From Tetracentron sinense (lineage: Eukaryota; Streptophyta; Magnoliopsida; Trochodendrales; Trochodendraceae): a stretch of DNA of 64,000 bases. Under the pieces are notes generated by a model that saw nothing but the letters and a program-made list of their open reading frames with translations, did not search any database and was not told the origin of the DNA. Numbering within the stretch: position 1 is the first letter of the stretch; the number at the start of each line of letters is the position of its first letter. The translations under genes were made by a program, and so were the position numbers. Location: positions 14,960,416 through 15,024,415 of the forward strand of contig CM026567.1 in assembly GCA_015143295.1 (NCBI GenBank). The letters run 5' to 3'. Positions 24,084 to 35,990 of this stretch are shown piece after piece.

Positions 24084-26339
24084 TGTAGAACCCCGGAATC
24101 AAGTTTATTATTGTTGTGAATAGTGTTGTGAATAGTGTTGTGAATGGTGCCTTCAAGGCCTAAAGCCTTAATGAAATTGTGGGTTCATGTTTTAAAATGA
24201 AAGGAGGTTTTGAATGAATAAAAATATGTATGGAAAGTGTTTGTGGGGGTTAGGGATAAATGAAAAATGAGAGTATGGCATATTCTAAGTGTCAATGAAA
24301 GGAATGCCTAAACATACCCTCAACTTTGACGAGCTCTAGATTTCTTACTGCTGATCAGAATTGAGTGATTCTTAAATATTTGGAAAGATATCGAAACCCT
24401 CTTCGAGGTTTATGTTTATCATATTTTCAGATTTTGAGTCGAGGATGGGTCAAACAACAGATTTCTGAAAACAAGTCTGCTGAAAATCTGGGCTGCTGAA
24501 ATCCATTTCAGACCAGTCAGCTTTAAGGGCAATTTGGTCTATGAATAAAGAAGAATTAGAAATTTTGCAAAACATAAAATTTGTTCCCCTTTCAAATATG
24601 AATCCAACGCAATTGAATCATCAAAATCTGATAAGCAAGTCAAAAGTTACGATCGAAATACCAAAGCAGGAAAAACTCAAGCGAGTTACTGTTTCCACTC
24701 GTCGCCGAGTGCCTTGGACTCGTCGACGAGTGAACCAAACAGAGTGCGAAATTTTCCTATTCGGTGACGATTTTTGACCACTCGTCGAAGAATGGAACCC
24801 ATTTTTCGACGACTGGAGACCACTCGTCGACGATTTCAGGCCCAGAACGACCCAGAACTCTTCCATCGACCTTGGCACCGACCTCGGGAGATATTTTGAG
24901 ATATTTTCAATGACTTTTAGGGGTTTTGGCAACCCTAGAACTATAAATAAAATCTGAATTTGTGGGATTGATCTACTCAAACCCTAAGCTTGGATTTTTG
25001 AGAAATCGAAGAAGAGAAGAAGAGGAAGAACACTTTGATTTCTCAAAGTGTTCTTTTCAGACCAAAGTGAAGCTCAATCCTTGCTTCTACCCAAGGTGAT
25101 TCTCAAATTCTGAAATCAAAAGAGGGGTTTTTGGTTTATTTTCCAATTAAGGTTCAGGCTTCTCAAAGCTTCAACCACGTTTCCTCAAGCTTGATTCTTG
25201 TTCCACAGAAGTGTAAGAACTTCCTTTTGAGGTAGATACACTCTACTACCTACCATGTGCTATATTTTTAAGAAAACCATGATGCACAGTATATTTCTTG
25301 GATGACTTGAATGATGATTTTTACATAGGATGTAAACTATCATTACTATTGAAATTATATGAATATGATTCCATGTTTATAAGCTTTCTAAGTTTATCAT
25401 GATGTTCACAAGTACTCTATGCACTCTATATTCACAAGTTTTGCATGATTCGATGATTTCTCACAAGAAAGGGTTTTTCCAAAGTTCATAAGCAAGGTTT
25501 TTATAAAATAAATCTCACAAGTTCACAAATGTTGATAAGGCTAAACTATGGGTTGGTAAGTGACAAGGCCAAACTTTGGGTTAGCGTTCTAAGATTGTTT
25601 CAAAGCTCACAAGGAATCCCACTATACATGGACTCACAAGAAGTCATGTCTCACAAACTCACAAGTTCACAAGAAATCATGCATACTCAGATCTCGTATG
25701 CTCACAAGGAATCCCAACTCTCGCAAGAATTCACAAGAACTCACAAGAACATGATTATCACATGACCTCACAAGATTTACTTGGTTTTGATTTCACACGA
25801 ATACTGTTAAGAAAAGGTTTTTGGGAAACTACTTTCATGTATGCTATACTCTAAGTTTTTGTATGTTCATGATATTATTCACTATTAGCTGGTAGTTTGT
25901 ATGTGACTGAGTATTCTGTGCTCAGCCAATTATTGACTTCGGCAGGTGCACGTGTTCCTTTCGATGTCTATGGTATGGAGCCTTGGATAGAAGAAGAATA
26001 CTGCAATTCGGAGCCCTTTATGGACCAGGATGATGGATCGTTGGATAGGCGGCCCGATTTTGATTTCTGTTGAGAGAATGAGAGGGATGATACTGATATT
26101 TTGTGTATGTTGAGAGTGGGACTTGTCCACTCGATACTTCATATTTTGGACATGTTCTGTTGGTTCAAACTTGAACCTGACGATAGGAGTGTTTGATTAT
26201 AAATTGTTTCCGTTATGTGTATAACTTGTGTACTCTGACAGGATGTTAAGTATGCCTTATGTATTATACAGGAGGGTATGATACGGCGGTCATGAACTAA
26301 AGTATCCCTAACTCCTAGGGAGTATTTTGGGTCGCGACA
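24084..26339 (+). mobile_element. Solo LTR, family 2
   Basis: It begins TGTAGAACCCCGGAAT and ends TTGGGTCGCGACA, with identical CATCA repeats at 24079-24083 and 26340-26344. There is no coding sequence. The U3 has palindromes of the type ACTCGTCGACGAGT (perfect copy at 24718-24731; variants to 24840) and a TATAAATA box at 24942-24949. The 3' half holds many TCACAAG words (25490-25765). It is related to, but clearly diverged from, the minus-strand LTR at 45522-47950, with which it shares CCAAACTTTGGGTT text. Confidence 0.88.
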
Positions 26340-26344
26340 CATCA

Positions 26345-26796
26345 TGCCATTAAAACATGATAGAAGCCAATCTATAGGGATAAAACCTCACGGATGCAAC
26401 TCTGAGTATCAACCGCTGAAGCTGACACGTATCTAATCCGTGAGATCAAAATCTCACGGATAAACCTTAGTGCCAACCTTTGAGAGGTTGACACGTGTAT
26501 AATCCGTGAGACCAAAATCTCATAGAAGAATCCCTAGTGCCAGCCTCCGAGTGGCTGACATGTGTATAATCTGTGAGACAAAAATCTTACGGATGATCTT
26601 TCTGTACCAGCCTCTGAGAGACTGACACGCGTACAATCCAAGAGACCAAAATCTCATGGATGAATCTCTAGTGCCAGCATTCAAGATGCTAACACATGTA
26701 TAATCCGTGAGACCAAAATCTCACAGATGATATTTCTGTGTCAGCCTCCGAGAGGCTAACACGCGTATAATTCGTGAGACAAAAATCTCATGGATG
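26345..26796 (+). repeat. Hairpin minisatellite of the G0 LTR, left part
   Basis: About seven units of roughly 60-64 bp. Each unit has two hairpins: CCGTGAGACCAAAATCTCACGG (stem CCGTGAGA/TCTCACGG) and a second like CAGCCTCCGAGAGGCTG. The word GACACGTGTATAAT links them. The Athila-like element is inserted in the array, which resumes at 35751. Stem sequences differ between units but often remain paired (see findings). Confidence 0.85.
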
Positions 26797-26801
26797 AATC
26801 C

Positions 26802-28129
26802 TGATCGGTGCTAGATGTTACACATATATGCACCTTAAACTTAAATTGTTAACCCTTTAGAGTAATCTTTTAAATCTTTTTATGCTACTTAATTATTTAT
26901 ATTTGTTTCAGGTTCATGCGAGAAAAAGAGTTTAAAATGGAAGGTTTAAAAGCTTTGAAGACTCATAAGGATCTCAAGAAGAAAAAGACTAAAGAATGGA
27001 GCAAAAATCAGAAGCAATAGAGACATTTTACTCTGGGCGATCGATCGCCCAGGGTGGGCGATCAATCGCCCTCCCTACGTGTGGAGATTTTAAAGCTGCG
27101 AGAAATTTATATTTTTGGTCCAATTTGATTATTCTTAAAGGCCCAAATTTCGTAGGGAAAAAAGAAAATATGAGTTGTAGTCAAATTAGAAGTCCTTATT
27201 GTGTAAGGACTTTATCTTTCTCTCTTTCTCTATAAAAGGGAGAATCTCTAGCCATAATAAAGGAGATATTCTTTGTAGAGACTTTGAATCAGAAAAAGGA
27301 GAAGCTCTGGAGATCAAGGAAGCCATGAAGAAGAATGCAGCAGCTTTGTCTATAAAGATGATGCATTCCTCCCTCGCGATGAACTAATTTTCATTCTAGG
27401 GTTTCGATGAAACCCTAGCCAAGTAACTGTGTCGTTCTATTTTGTTTCATTTTGATTTCTTAGTTGTAAAAAATTGATTGCATAATGAGAGGGTTGTTTC
27501 AACAACCAAAATTTATTTGAATATTATTTGATTTCAATGGAATTCTTAACCTTGTCTTAGGTATTATGAAATTGAAATTGAATTCACTTGTGTTCATTTT
27601 CATTAGGATTTAAACATAAGTTTTATGCAATGGTTTTAATATATCAAGAGATTAAATTTGAAAATATTTTATGCTAAGGGAAGACGAGTAATTATACAAC
27701 CGTAGATTTGTGTATATTATTCGTGCTAACCGAAGATACGATATGTTTAAAATATAATCTCTTAAACTTTTCTTGATCAGTTAAGAGGTGACATGCTGTC
27801 ACTCTAACTGGAATGTTTGAAATTTAAGAAGTTAGAATAAATTCAAAATAGGGATTAGTTATTAAGTTAGTGGTGGATTTGAAAACCCTAGATTTTCTCT
27901 TCCAAATGATTTAAAATCAGTAGTTGATAATTAAGTTAGAAATCTCTCTTAGTTTAATTAATTGTTTTAGTTTAATCAAGCAAAAATCAATTGTCCATCT
28001 CATTAGTTTAGAATTAATCTTGATAAAAGGTAACGAAACCAATGCAGTCCTCAGAGGAACGATACCCTTACTAGTACTATTCTACGAAATTATTACTATA
28101 AGGAATAATTTAAAATTGCGTGACGATCA
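26802..28129 (+). repeat. 5' LTR of the Athila-like element
   Basis: It runs from TGATCGGTGC to GCGTGACGATCA. The U3 contains the perfect palindrome GGGCGATCGATCGCCC (27035-27050) followed by GGGCGATCAATCGCCC. The TATA box TATAAAAG is at 27231-27238, so R and U5 begin about 30 bp later. Confidence 0.9.
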
Positions 28130-28134
28130 TTTTT

Positions 28135-28152
28135 TGGCGTCGTTGCCAGGGA
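28135..28152 (+). promoter_or_regulatory. Primer-binding site, Asp-tRNA type
   Basis: TGGCGTCGTTGCCAGGGA lies 5 bp after the 5' LTR end. It closely resembles the TGGCGCCGTTGCCGGGGA sites of Athila elements, which pair with the 3' end of Asp tRNA. Confidence 0.8.
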
Positions 28153-28568
28153 CTGCTGAAACGGTCTAGTTGTTAATTTGAAAGATTAACTTTAAATTAA
28201 TTATAATAAAAATCCAAAAATATTTTTTCTTTTATTTAATTGGAATTATTTGTGTTTTCAGGTACCAAATCGCTCAAACTGCAAAGATTGAAAAAGCTTG
28301 CTTAACATCATAGAAAGCATGAGAGCTTTGTAAGTATTTACTTTCTTAAGTAGATATTTTATTTCAATTTGGTGTCTGTCAAACATAGAGTTTTTCCATA
28401 GGGTGTATGCACGGTAGGAGGTCTTGTAATCTAGATTTATTTTCCCTTGATTCAGTGTTAGAGCTTACTGCTAGGTTCCTCAAGGCTTCGGCCTTATTCC
28501 AATTAAATTCATAAGCTAAGGCTTCTACCATCCCTAGAGCAAACCTAGAAGCTATTTCTTTCCCGAAC

Positions 28569-29565
28569 ATGGCAGAAGAACAGGACCCGATCAAATCTTT
28601 AAAGGAGTATTTTACTCCTTCTAAATACCAATCCCCCTCCTACATACGACTGCCAGAAACATCGGCAGCCCACTATGAGATTAAATCCAGTATCATTCAG
28701 ATGATATCATTCTACCATGGACTTAACAATGAAGATCCCTATAAGCATCTTGACGAATTTCATAAGATCTATACCACATTCAAGTTGCAAGGATTTTCGA
28801 ATGACGCCCTTAGATTACGCCTCTTCCCCTTCTCCCTAAAAGATAAAGCCAAGTATTGGCTTAATTCTTTAGATGTCAATTCTATTGAGACATGGGCTCA
28901 ACTACAGCAAGAATTTCTAAGGAAATTTTTTCCCATTGGAAAAACTAACTTGATTAGACGAACCATCACGAGCTTTGCTCTAATTGATGGGGAGCTATTT
29001 CATGAGACTTGAGAAAGATTCAAGGATCTTCTTCGTAAATGCCCCCCCACCAAATTTCAAAGTGGCAATTAGTCCAATCTTTCTATGATGGGCTGCCTCA
29101 TTATACCGTCAGCTGGTTGATGTCTCCTGTGGTGGGACATTTATGATGAAAAATGAGGCTCAGGCATGAGAGTTATTTGAAAATTTGAGTGAAAACTTTC
29201 TCCATCATGCCTTGAATAGCCGTTCTAAGAGACAATCATCTACCTCGAATCCCAAGATAGGCATTTATGAAGTAGGCACTTCTATAGATGTCTTATCTAA
29301 AGTGGATGAGTTGTTTCAAAAATTATACCAACTCATGGCTACAGGGTCATCTTCTTACACACCCCCTCAACCAACTTCTACTCAGAGGGAGGTGTGTCTT
29401 ATCTGTTCTAGCCCTGCACATTATATGCGTGAGTGTCCATCTGCTGCCCAATTCTCAGATCTTGTCCAAGAGTATGCTAATGCTGCCTATATCTGCCCGG
29501 GTAATGATCCTTACTCAAATACTTATAATATGGGTTGGAGAAATCATCCTAATTTTTCTTGGTAG
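28569..29565 (+). pseudogene. Athila-like gag region, broken
   Basis: The text includes EYFTPSKYQSPSYIRLP, FYHGLNNEDPYKHLDEFHKI, LRLFPFSLKDKAKYWLNSL and TWAQLQQEFLRKFFP, which is the standard retrotransposon gag domain of Athila/Tat elements. Further on, CLICSSPAHYMRECPS is a CCHC zinc knuckle (C-X2-C-X4-H-X4-C). The likely start is the ATG at 28569 (MAEEQDP). Gag forms the particle and the knuckle binds RNA. The gene is broken by a few changes. Confidence 0.85.
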
Positions 29566-30293
29566 CCACAAACTCAGGGGAATAATTTTCTCCAACCTCA
29601 AAGGCCATTCAATCGGCCTTTTCAAAATCAGCCCAACTATCATCCTCCCCAACAACAGGAATTCCAACACTCTCCTCTTCAAAGGAACTCATCTTTCAAG
29701 GAGAAAGTGTTACAAGCTCTCAAAGGCTAGAGGCCAACACTCAACTGTTACACTCTCATTCTCAATCTATTCAGAGGATTGAGTTTCAATTGAGACAGTT
29801 AGTTAGTGTCGTATACAAGAGAGAAGAAGGAAAACTCTCAAGCCAACCGGTGAGCAACCCTAAGGGTGCAACTATGGTTGACAATGCTCAAAACAATGAA
29901 ATTCATCTTGAGCATGTTTTTTCCATTACCACCTTAAGGAGTGGGAAGGTAATTGAAAATGAGGTTAGAGAGAAGAAGAGTGAGAAAAAAGAGCTCAATG
30001 TAGGCCAAACAAATCTCCAAGGAGAATAGGTGAGTGTCTCTAAGAAGGACCAAAGTCCTTCATCTTTATCTAATCTTACTCCCCCGGAATCCTATATGCC
30101 CAAGGCTCCTTATTCTCAGTGTTTAAAATATTTCTCTCCTTTTCGAAAAAAGAAAACTAAAATGGATGAGATGATGGAGTTATTTAAACAAGTCTAAATC
30201 AACCTTCCGCTCATAGATGCTATCAAGCAAATCCCGGCGTATGCCAAATTTCTCAAGGATATATGCACTCAAAAGCGCAAATCTAAGACTCAT

Positions 30294-30607
30294 GTGTCCA
30301 AGAAAGTCCTTCTCACCGAGCAAGTGAGCTCCATTATCCAACACAACATTCCTCCAAAATTTAAGGACTCCGGTGCTCCTACTATTTCATGTATCATTGG
30401 AGACCACTCCATTGACCGGACACTTCTTGATTTAGGAGCTAGTGTTAATATATTACCCTTCTTGGTATATGAGAAACTTGGCTTAGGAGAGCTTCGCCCC
30501 ACATCCGTTGTATTACAATTGGCGGATAGATCCACGAAAAAGCCTCATGGGGTAGTTGAAGATGTTTGGATTAAAGTCGATAAATTTTTCTTTCCTTCTT
30601 GTCCTTG
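30294..30607 (+). pseudogene. Athila-like aspartic protease region
   Basis: The text SSIIQHNIPPKFKDSGAPTI, then IDRTLLDLGASVNILPF and VYEKLGLGELRP, matches the Athila-type protease. DLGAS is the active-site signature variant usual in this lineage. The region is cut shortly afterwards by an insertion of about 1.5 kb. Broken. Confidence 0.8.
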
Positions 30608-30635
30608 ACATGAAACCCGTGCACAATGTAAAGTC

Positions 30636-32110
30636 CATGTTTTATGTGTTGGCATATTTCGGTGTCAAAACAAATGAATCTAAGTGTCTAAGTGTGTATC
30701 TTGTGTCGTTACCGTCAAACATTCGCAAACAAGTGAAGTTGAAGACCGTTGAAGACTCGATTTGATCATTTTCTTCATAGGATGGTAAGTGACCTAGATA
30801 CCATGTGAACATAGGTGGGATTTGACCTAGAATAATCCTAACATAATGCCTTAAGTGGTAAGTGTCCTAGACTAATCATACGGACCCTAGGTGATGAGAT
30901 AAGTAGTGCAAAATTGGTTTAAAATTCTGAAATTTTTCAAAAAACCAAGGTTACTTGTTTTGGGCATATCTCTCAAACGGTAGCTCAGATTTTGCTTCAT
31001 AATATGTCAAATTGACCGCGTTGAAAAGAGCTACAACTTTTGTGAAGGGATCAAGAGCTAAACACAAAGTTGTAATTTTGGTTTTTCACCTCAGGGTCGA
31101 CCCTGGGCGTTGAGGGTCAACCCTGAAGTGGCAAAATTCACTATGGGGATTTTTGGAAAAACGTTGCAAATGTGGGGGTCGACCCTGGAGGATCCTTGGG
31201 TCGACCCAAGTGTACATTTGGGTCGACCCTGAATTGGGAAACATGCCTAAATCATTCTTTTAGTGCCACTTTGGTTTTTGATCAACTTTAGCAACTTCTA
31301 AAGGTTGTTTTTGATTCCCTATAAGTGGGGAACCCTTCCACTTCGTGGAGAACAACTTAGGGAGGGTGTGGAGAGTATTTTAAAGTTTCTCCAGAGGTCA
31401 TAAAACCTATGGAATCTATTTTTCTCAACCCCTTTTGTTAGTACATTAAACCTAGAGTTTGCAAGCCCAAAGTTCTAATTTAGCTTGTTTGGACTTGTCC
31501 TTTGAAGGAGTCCATCTAGGTATTGATTTATATCAAATCATCATCCCGTTCTGAATAGAACACCTTGGCCATAGTCTTCCGGAGCCTTTGCAAAGGAGAT
31601 CGATCCGAGAAGGATCGTGGTAATGTGATTTGGTCGGTGGATTCCGAATCCGTCATTGACGGAGATCGATCGGAAGATCGTGAACTGTTTTCGAGACACA
31701 AAGAGAAGTATGGGCGGCTGCGGTTGATCATAGGACTTGAGAGTACATGATGAATTTTCGAGGCGTGGAGGACTAAGAACTGAAGGATCATGGTGTCGAG
31801 TCCGAAGGATTCAAGTTCGAGTCTTGTAAGTTCTTGTTTACTTTGTCTTAGTGGATTTTCTTAGCTGGACTAGGTCCCATGGTTTTTCCCGGAAGGGTTG
31901 CCACGTAAAAATCCTTGTGTTGTGTTTTGCTTGGTTTTCTATTTTCCGCACTTAAAGTACATCATCCCTTAATTTATAACTTAATTGTTAAAACATCAAA
32001 CATGGTATATAGACCTATAGGGAGCCATAACCATCCCCTTGACTTTGTGAGATTCTCAACTCAAACCTTGATTTGAGGTTCACCGAATTGTGTTTTTTCA
32101 CACAATTTAA
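30636..32110 (+). mobile_element. Insertion inside the Athila-like element, probably a solo LTR
   Basis: Athila sequence stops after AAAGTC (30630-30635) and resumes after another AAAGTC (32111-32116), with the downstream text reading IPIILGRPFLVTANA as expected for Athila. The inserted 1.47 kb has no coding capacity. It holds the perfect palindrome CAGGGTCGACCCTG (31092-31105) and three further GGGTCGACCC copies to 31225, then a TATAAGT word at 31320. Its later part (CCCATGGTTTTTCCC, CACGTAAAAATCC) recalls Copia LTRs of the SIRE/Tork type. The ends do not clearly show TG...CA, so the class is uncertain. Confidence 0.55.
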
Positions 32111-34416
32111 AAAGTCAAATTCCAATCATACTCGGTCGTCCCTTCCTGGTTACTGCCAATGCTTGCATAAATTGTAGGACTGGGGTGATGAAGGTGTCAT
32201 TTGGTAACATGAAAATTGGGTTGAACGTCTTCACTACCCCCGAACAACAATCGAAAGGGGAAGATTGCTTCCTGGTTGATATGCTTGATACAATAGATGA
32301 GGATGCCCCTCCATATGCTTTAATTGATAATCCTTTGGAGGCATCTCTTACTCATCTTAAACCCCCGGACCCCATCATAGAAAAATCCATAGGGAATGGA
32401 CATTCTTTGCTTAATCTCACTCATCATTGGAAAAACATAAAGTAAGGGCCAAACATAAAAATGCAACCTTGCAAAGGCATAGGAAATACCTCCAGCCTTA
32501 CATGATCCCATCTACCTAGACGGTTGAATGATTTTAAGGTCATCTGGCTAAAGACGATAAACTTAGCGCTTGTTGGGAGGCAACCCAATCTCTTAGGTTT
32601 ATTATAAGATCTTTCTTTATTTGTTTCGTTTTGTTAATTCAAGTTTGGGGTGAATTTCACATCCATCCAATTCTTTAAGAGTTTAGGTTAGAAGTTTATA
32701 AAAGAGTCTAGGTTTGGAGTTAAAAAAAAATCGTATAATTTCGACCTTTTGGCGATCGATTGCCCCTAGGGGAGATTGATCGCCCAAACTCGTACGTAAA
32801 AAAAAAAATCGGCGTTTTTGGCGATCGATCGCCCCTAGGGGAGATCGATCCCCCAAATTCTTAAAAAAAAATTAAAAAAAATTAAATTTTTTTTAAAATA
32901 TCCCTATTTTATTCTTGCATGATGCTTTCTTTAATGGAGATATATTGATTTAGCATCTATTTTTTTGTGTGGATATTTCTTGTCTTGTACTAACCCTGTT
33001 AGGTACTGTGTGGACCAAGTTTGAGGTGATTCATGATCACACCCACTTCTTATCTTTCATCATGGTTTGCCTTTCACCAGTTAAGTATTATTGTTCTAAT
33101 CCCTTCTGTGCTTAATTTCTATTTTTACATTGAGGACAATATAAACTTTAAGTTTGGGGTTGGGGTTGGGAAATAATAGGTCAGATTATTATTTTATTTA
33201 CTATTTTTGATGATTGTGCAACCATGACATAGGGTAGAACATGCAAACACTGAAAATTTTTATTGATTGTTATATTATGAAATTTGAAAGATTGTGATGC
33301 ATATAGGGTAATCCAAATCTTATTAATAAGGTTAAATTTGAGAACACATAATCCCAAATACACACTGTTTTTAACCCTTGATTGAACTATAGAAACTTAA
33401 ATTTTTTTTAAAAAGTCATGAATATACTTTGATATATGCACGAGCACTCTAACATATTGTCTAGTGGAGTTTAGAACCGAACTAATTGATTAGTGTTTTT
33501 GTTAACTCATAGGAAATTGGATGACCTAGAAATTGAACTTCAACCTCGGTAAATTTTTTTTAAGAAAAGTGATAGAAGAATGGGTTACCAAACCATGTTT
33601 TACACTTAGTAACCGGGCATCTGGCCTCACTAAGCATAGAGTGTTCGCGTCAAACCATGTGATTTTTGGAATGAATAAAATAACGTAGTGTGACCAATTT
33701 AAGTTCGTAGCCTATTTAACTCCAGTTAATAAGCCCTTAGAGGTGTCTTGACACTTGGTGCCCTAAAGTCATCTGGTTTGGGAGTCACCGGCCTAACACT
33801 CACTACCTGGGTTGTCTAGATTGTTTAATGGACTTAAATTTTGCACAGTCAGACTTATAAAAGAAAAGAAATATATTGAGTGAAAAGCCTTGGGGTTGGG
33901 AGTTTAAATTGAAAGAAAATTCAATAACAAGTGAGAAAATAGAAAAACTATTGAAAAGTAAGGTTGATAGCACACATTCGATTGTTAGTCATATTACATA
34001 TCAAAGAAAATTCTGACAAATATTTTAGAAGCTAAATTTTTTAGAAATGGTTAAGAATGGTGTGAAATTGAGAATGTGGAGAGTTAAAAAGTCAATCTTA
34101 TTAATAATTTGTGGATTATTTTGTATGCATTGTGATTTTGGAAAAATTAGAATATGATTCAATTACTGTTGAAAATTGCATGTTGTACTTGAATATATTG
34201 TACAATGACAGGGTAGTACAGATGTTTGTAGGTGTCATCACTATAAACCTTCACGAGACTTCACTTGTCCTCTAGGGCCACCTAGGGGTTCAAAAGGCTT
34301 ATTGCATATGCAAAATGCAATGCGCGATCCCACAAAAGGGGATATAGATATAGTTTAGTTTAGTTTTATTTTATCTTTCATTGCTCGAGGACTAGCAATG
34401 TCTTAGTTTGAGGTTG
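32111..34416 (+). other. Athila-like 3' region
   Basis: A short coding remnant continues to about 32445 (text VSFGNMKIGLNVF), followed by the conserved Athila word GCGCTTGTTGGGAGGCAACC near 32568-32587. The rest is non-coding, with two CGATCGATYGCCCCTAGGGG segments near 32754 and 32822 and a purine-rich AAGTTTGGGGTTGGGG word near 33149. The 3' LTR begins at 34417 just after TAGTTTGAGGTTG, a degenerate polypurine tract. Confidence 0.65.
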
Positions 34417-35745
34417 TGATCGGTGCTAGATGTTACACATATATGCACCTCAAACTTAAATTGTTAACTCTTTAGAGTAATCTTGTAAATCTTTTTATGC
34501 TACTTAGTTGTTTATATTTGTTTCATGTTCATGCGAGAAAAAGAGTTTAAAATGGAAGGTTTAAAAGCTTTGAAGACTCATAAGGATCTCAAGAAGAAAA
34601 AATCCAAAGAAGGGAGCAAAAATCAGAAGCAACAGAGACATTTTACTCTAGGCTATCGATTGCCCAGGGTAGGCGATCTATCGCCCTCCCTGTGTGTGGA
34701 GATTTTAAAGCTGCGAGAAATTTATATTTTGGGCCCAATTTGATTATTCTTAAAGGCCCAAGTTTCGTAGGGAAAAGAGAAAATAAAAGTTGTAGTCAAA
34801 TTAGAAGTCCTTATTGTATAAGGACTCTATCTTTCTCTCTTTCTCTATAAAAATGGAGAATCCCTAGCCATAATAAAGGAGAGATTCTTTGTAGAAATTT
34901 TGAATCAGAAAAAGGAGAAGCTCTAGAGATCAAGGAAGCCATGAAGAAAAATGCAGCAGCTTTGTGTATAAAGATGATGCATTCCCCCCTCGCGATGAAC
35001 TAATTTCCATTCTAGGGTTTCGATGAAACCCTAACCAAGTAACTGTGTCGTTCTATTTTGTTTTATTTTGATTTCTTAGTTCTAAAACATTGATTACATA
35101 ATGAGAGGGTTGTTTCAACAACCAAGATTTATTTGAATTATATTTGATTTCAATGGAATTCTTAACCCTTGTCTTAGGTATTATGAAATTGAAATTGAAT
35201 TCAATTGTGTTAATTTTCGTTAGAATTTAAGCATAAGTATTATGCAATGGTTTTAATATATCAAGAGATTAAATTCGAAGATATTTTATGCTAAGAGAAG
35301 ATGAGTAATTATACAACCGTAGATTTGTGTCTATCATTCGTGCTAACCGAAGATACGATATGCTTAGAATATAATCCCTTGAACTTTTCCTGATCAGTTG
35401 AGAGGGGACGTGCTATCACTCTAACTGGAATGCTTGTAATTTAAGAGGTTATAATAAATTCAAAATAGGGATTAGTTATTAGGTTAGTGGTGGATTTGAA
35501 AACCTAGATTTTCTCTTCCAAATGATTTAAAATTAGTAGTTGATAATTAATTTAAAAATCTCCCTTAGTTTAATTAATTGTTTTAGTTTAATCAAGCAAA
35601 AATCAATTTTCCATCTCATTAGTTTAGAATTAATCTTGATAAAAGACAACGAAACCAGTGAAGTCCTCAGAGGAACGATACCCTTACTAGTACTATTCTA
35701 TGGAATTATTACTATAAGGAATAATTTAAAATTGCATGACGATCA
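34417..35745 (+). repeat. 3' LTR of the Athila-like element
   Basis: It runs from TGATCGGTGC to GCATGACGATCA and is collinear with 26802-28129. Its palindrome cluster is near 34657-34686, somewhat degraded compared with the 5' copy, and its TATA box is at 34846. Confidence 0.9.
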
Positions 35746-35750
35746 AATCC

Positions 35751-35990
35751 CTAGTGCCATCTTAAGAGAGGCTGATACATGTATAATCTGTGAGACCAAA
35801 ATCTCACAGATGAACCTTAGTGCCAGCCTCCGAGAGGCTGATACATGCCTAATCCATGAGGACTAAAACCTCACGGATGAACCTTGGTGTCAACCTCTGA
35901 GAGGCTGACACGTGTCTGGACCATGAGGAGAAAACCTCACTTAGTGTTAACCTTTGAGAGACTAACACGTTTCCATAGGACTAGCCATAA
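35751..35990 (+). repeat. Hairpin minisatellite of the G0 LTR, right part
   Basis: This continues the array of 26345-26796 after the Athila insertion, with about four units. The clearest second hairpin is CAGCCTCCGAGAGGCTG at 35825-35841. First-hairpin words such as TGTGAGACCAAAATCTCACA remain paired. Confidence 0.8.

Larger units (their letters stand above)
26802..35745 (+). mobile_element. Athila-like Gypsy retrotransposon with both LTRs, non-autonomous
   Basis: Two LTRs of about 1.33 kb (26802-28129 and 34417-35745) start TGATCGGTGCTAGATG and end GACGATCA. Identical AATCC repeats flank the whole (26797-26801 and 35746-35750). Inside are an Asp-tRNA-type primer site, gag with a CCHC knuckle, an Athila-type protease, a short piece downstream of protease, and a long non-coding 3' region. 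Reverse transcriptase, RNase H and integrase were not found, so it would need help in trans. It is broken in several places and carries an insertion at about 30636-32110. By eye the LTRs differ at about 6% of sites in their first 600 bp; with a grass-derived rate of 1.3e-8 that would be roughly 2-3 million years, a rough figure. Confidence 0.88.
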
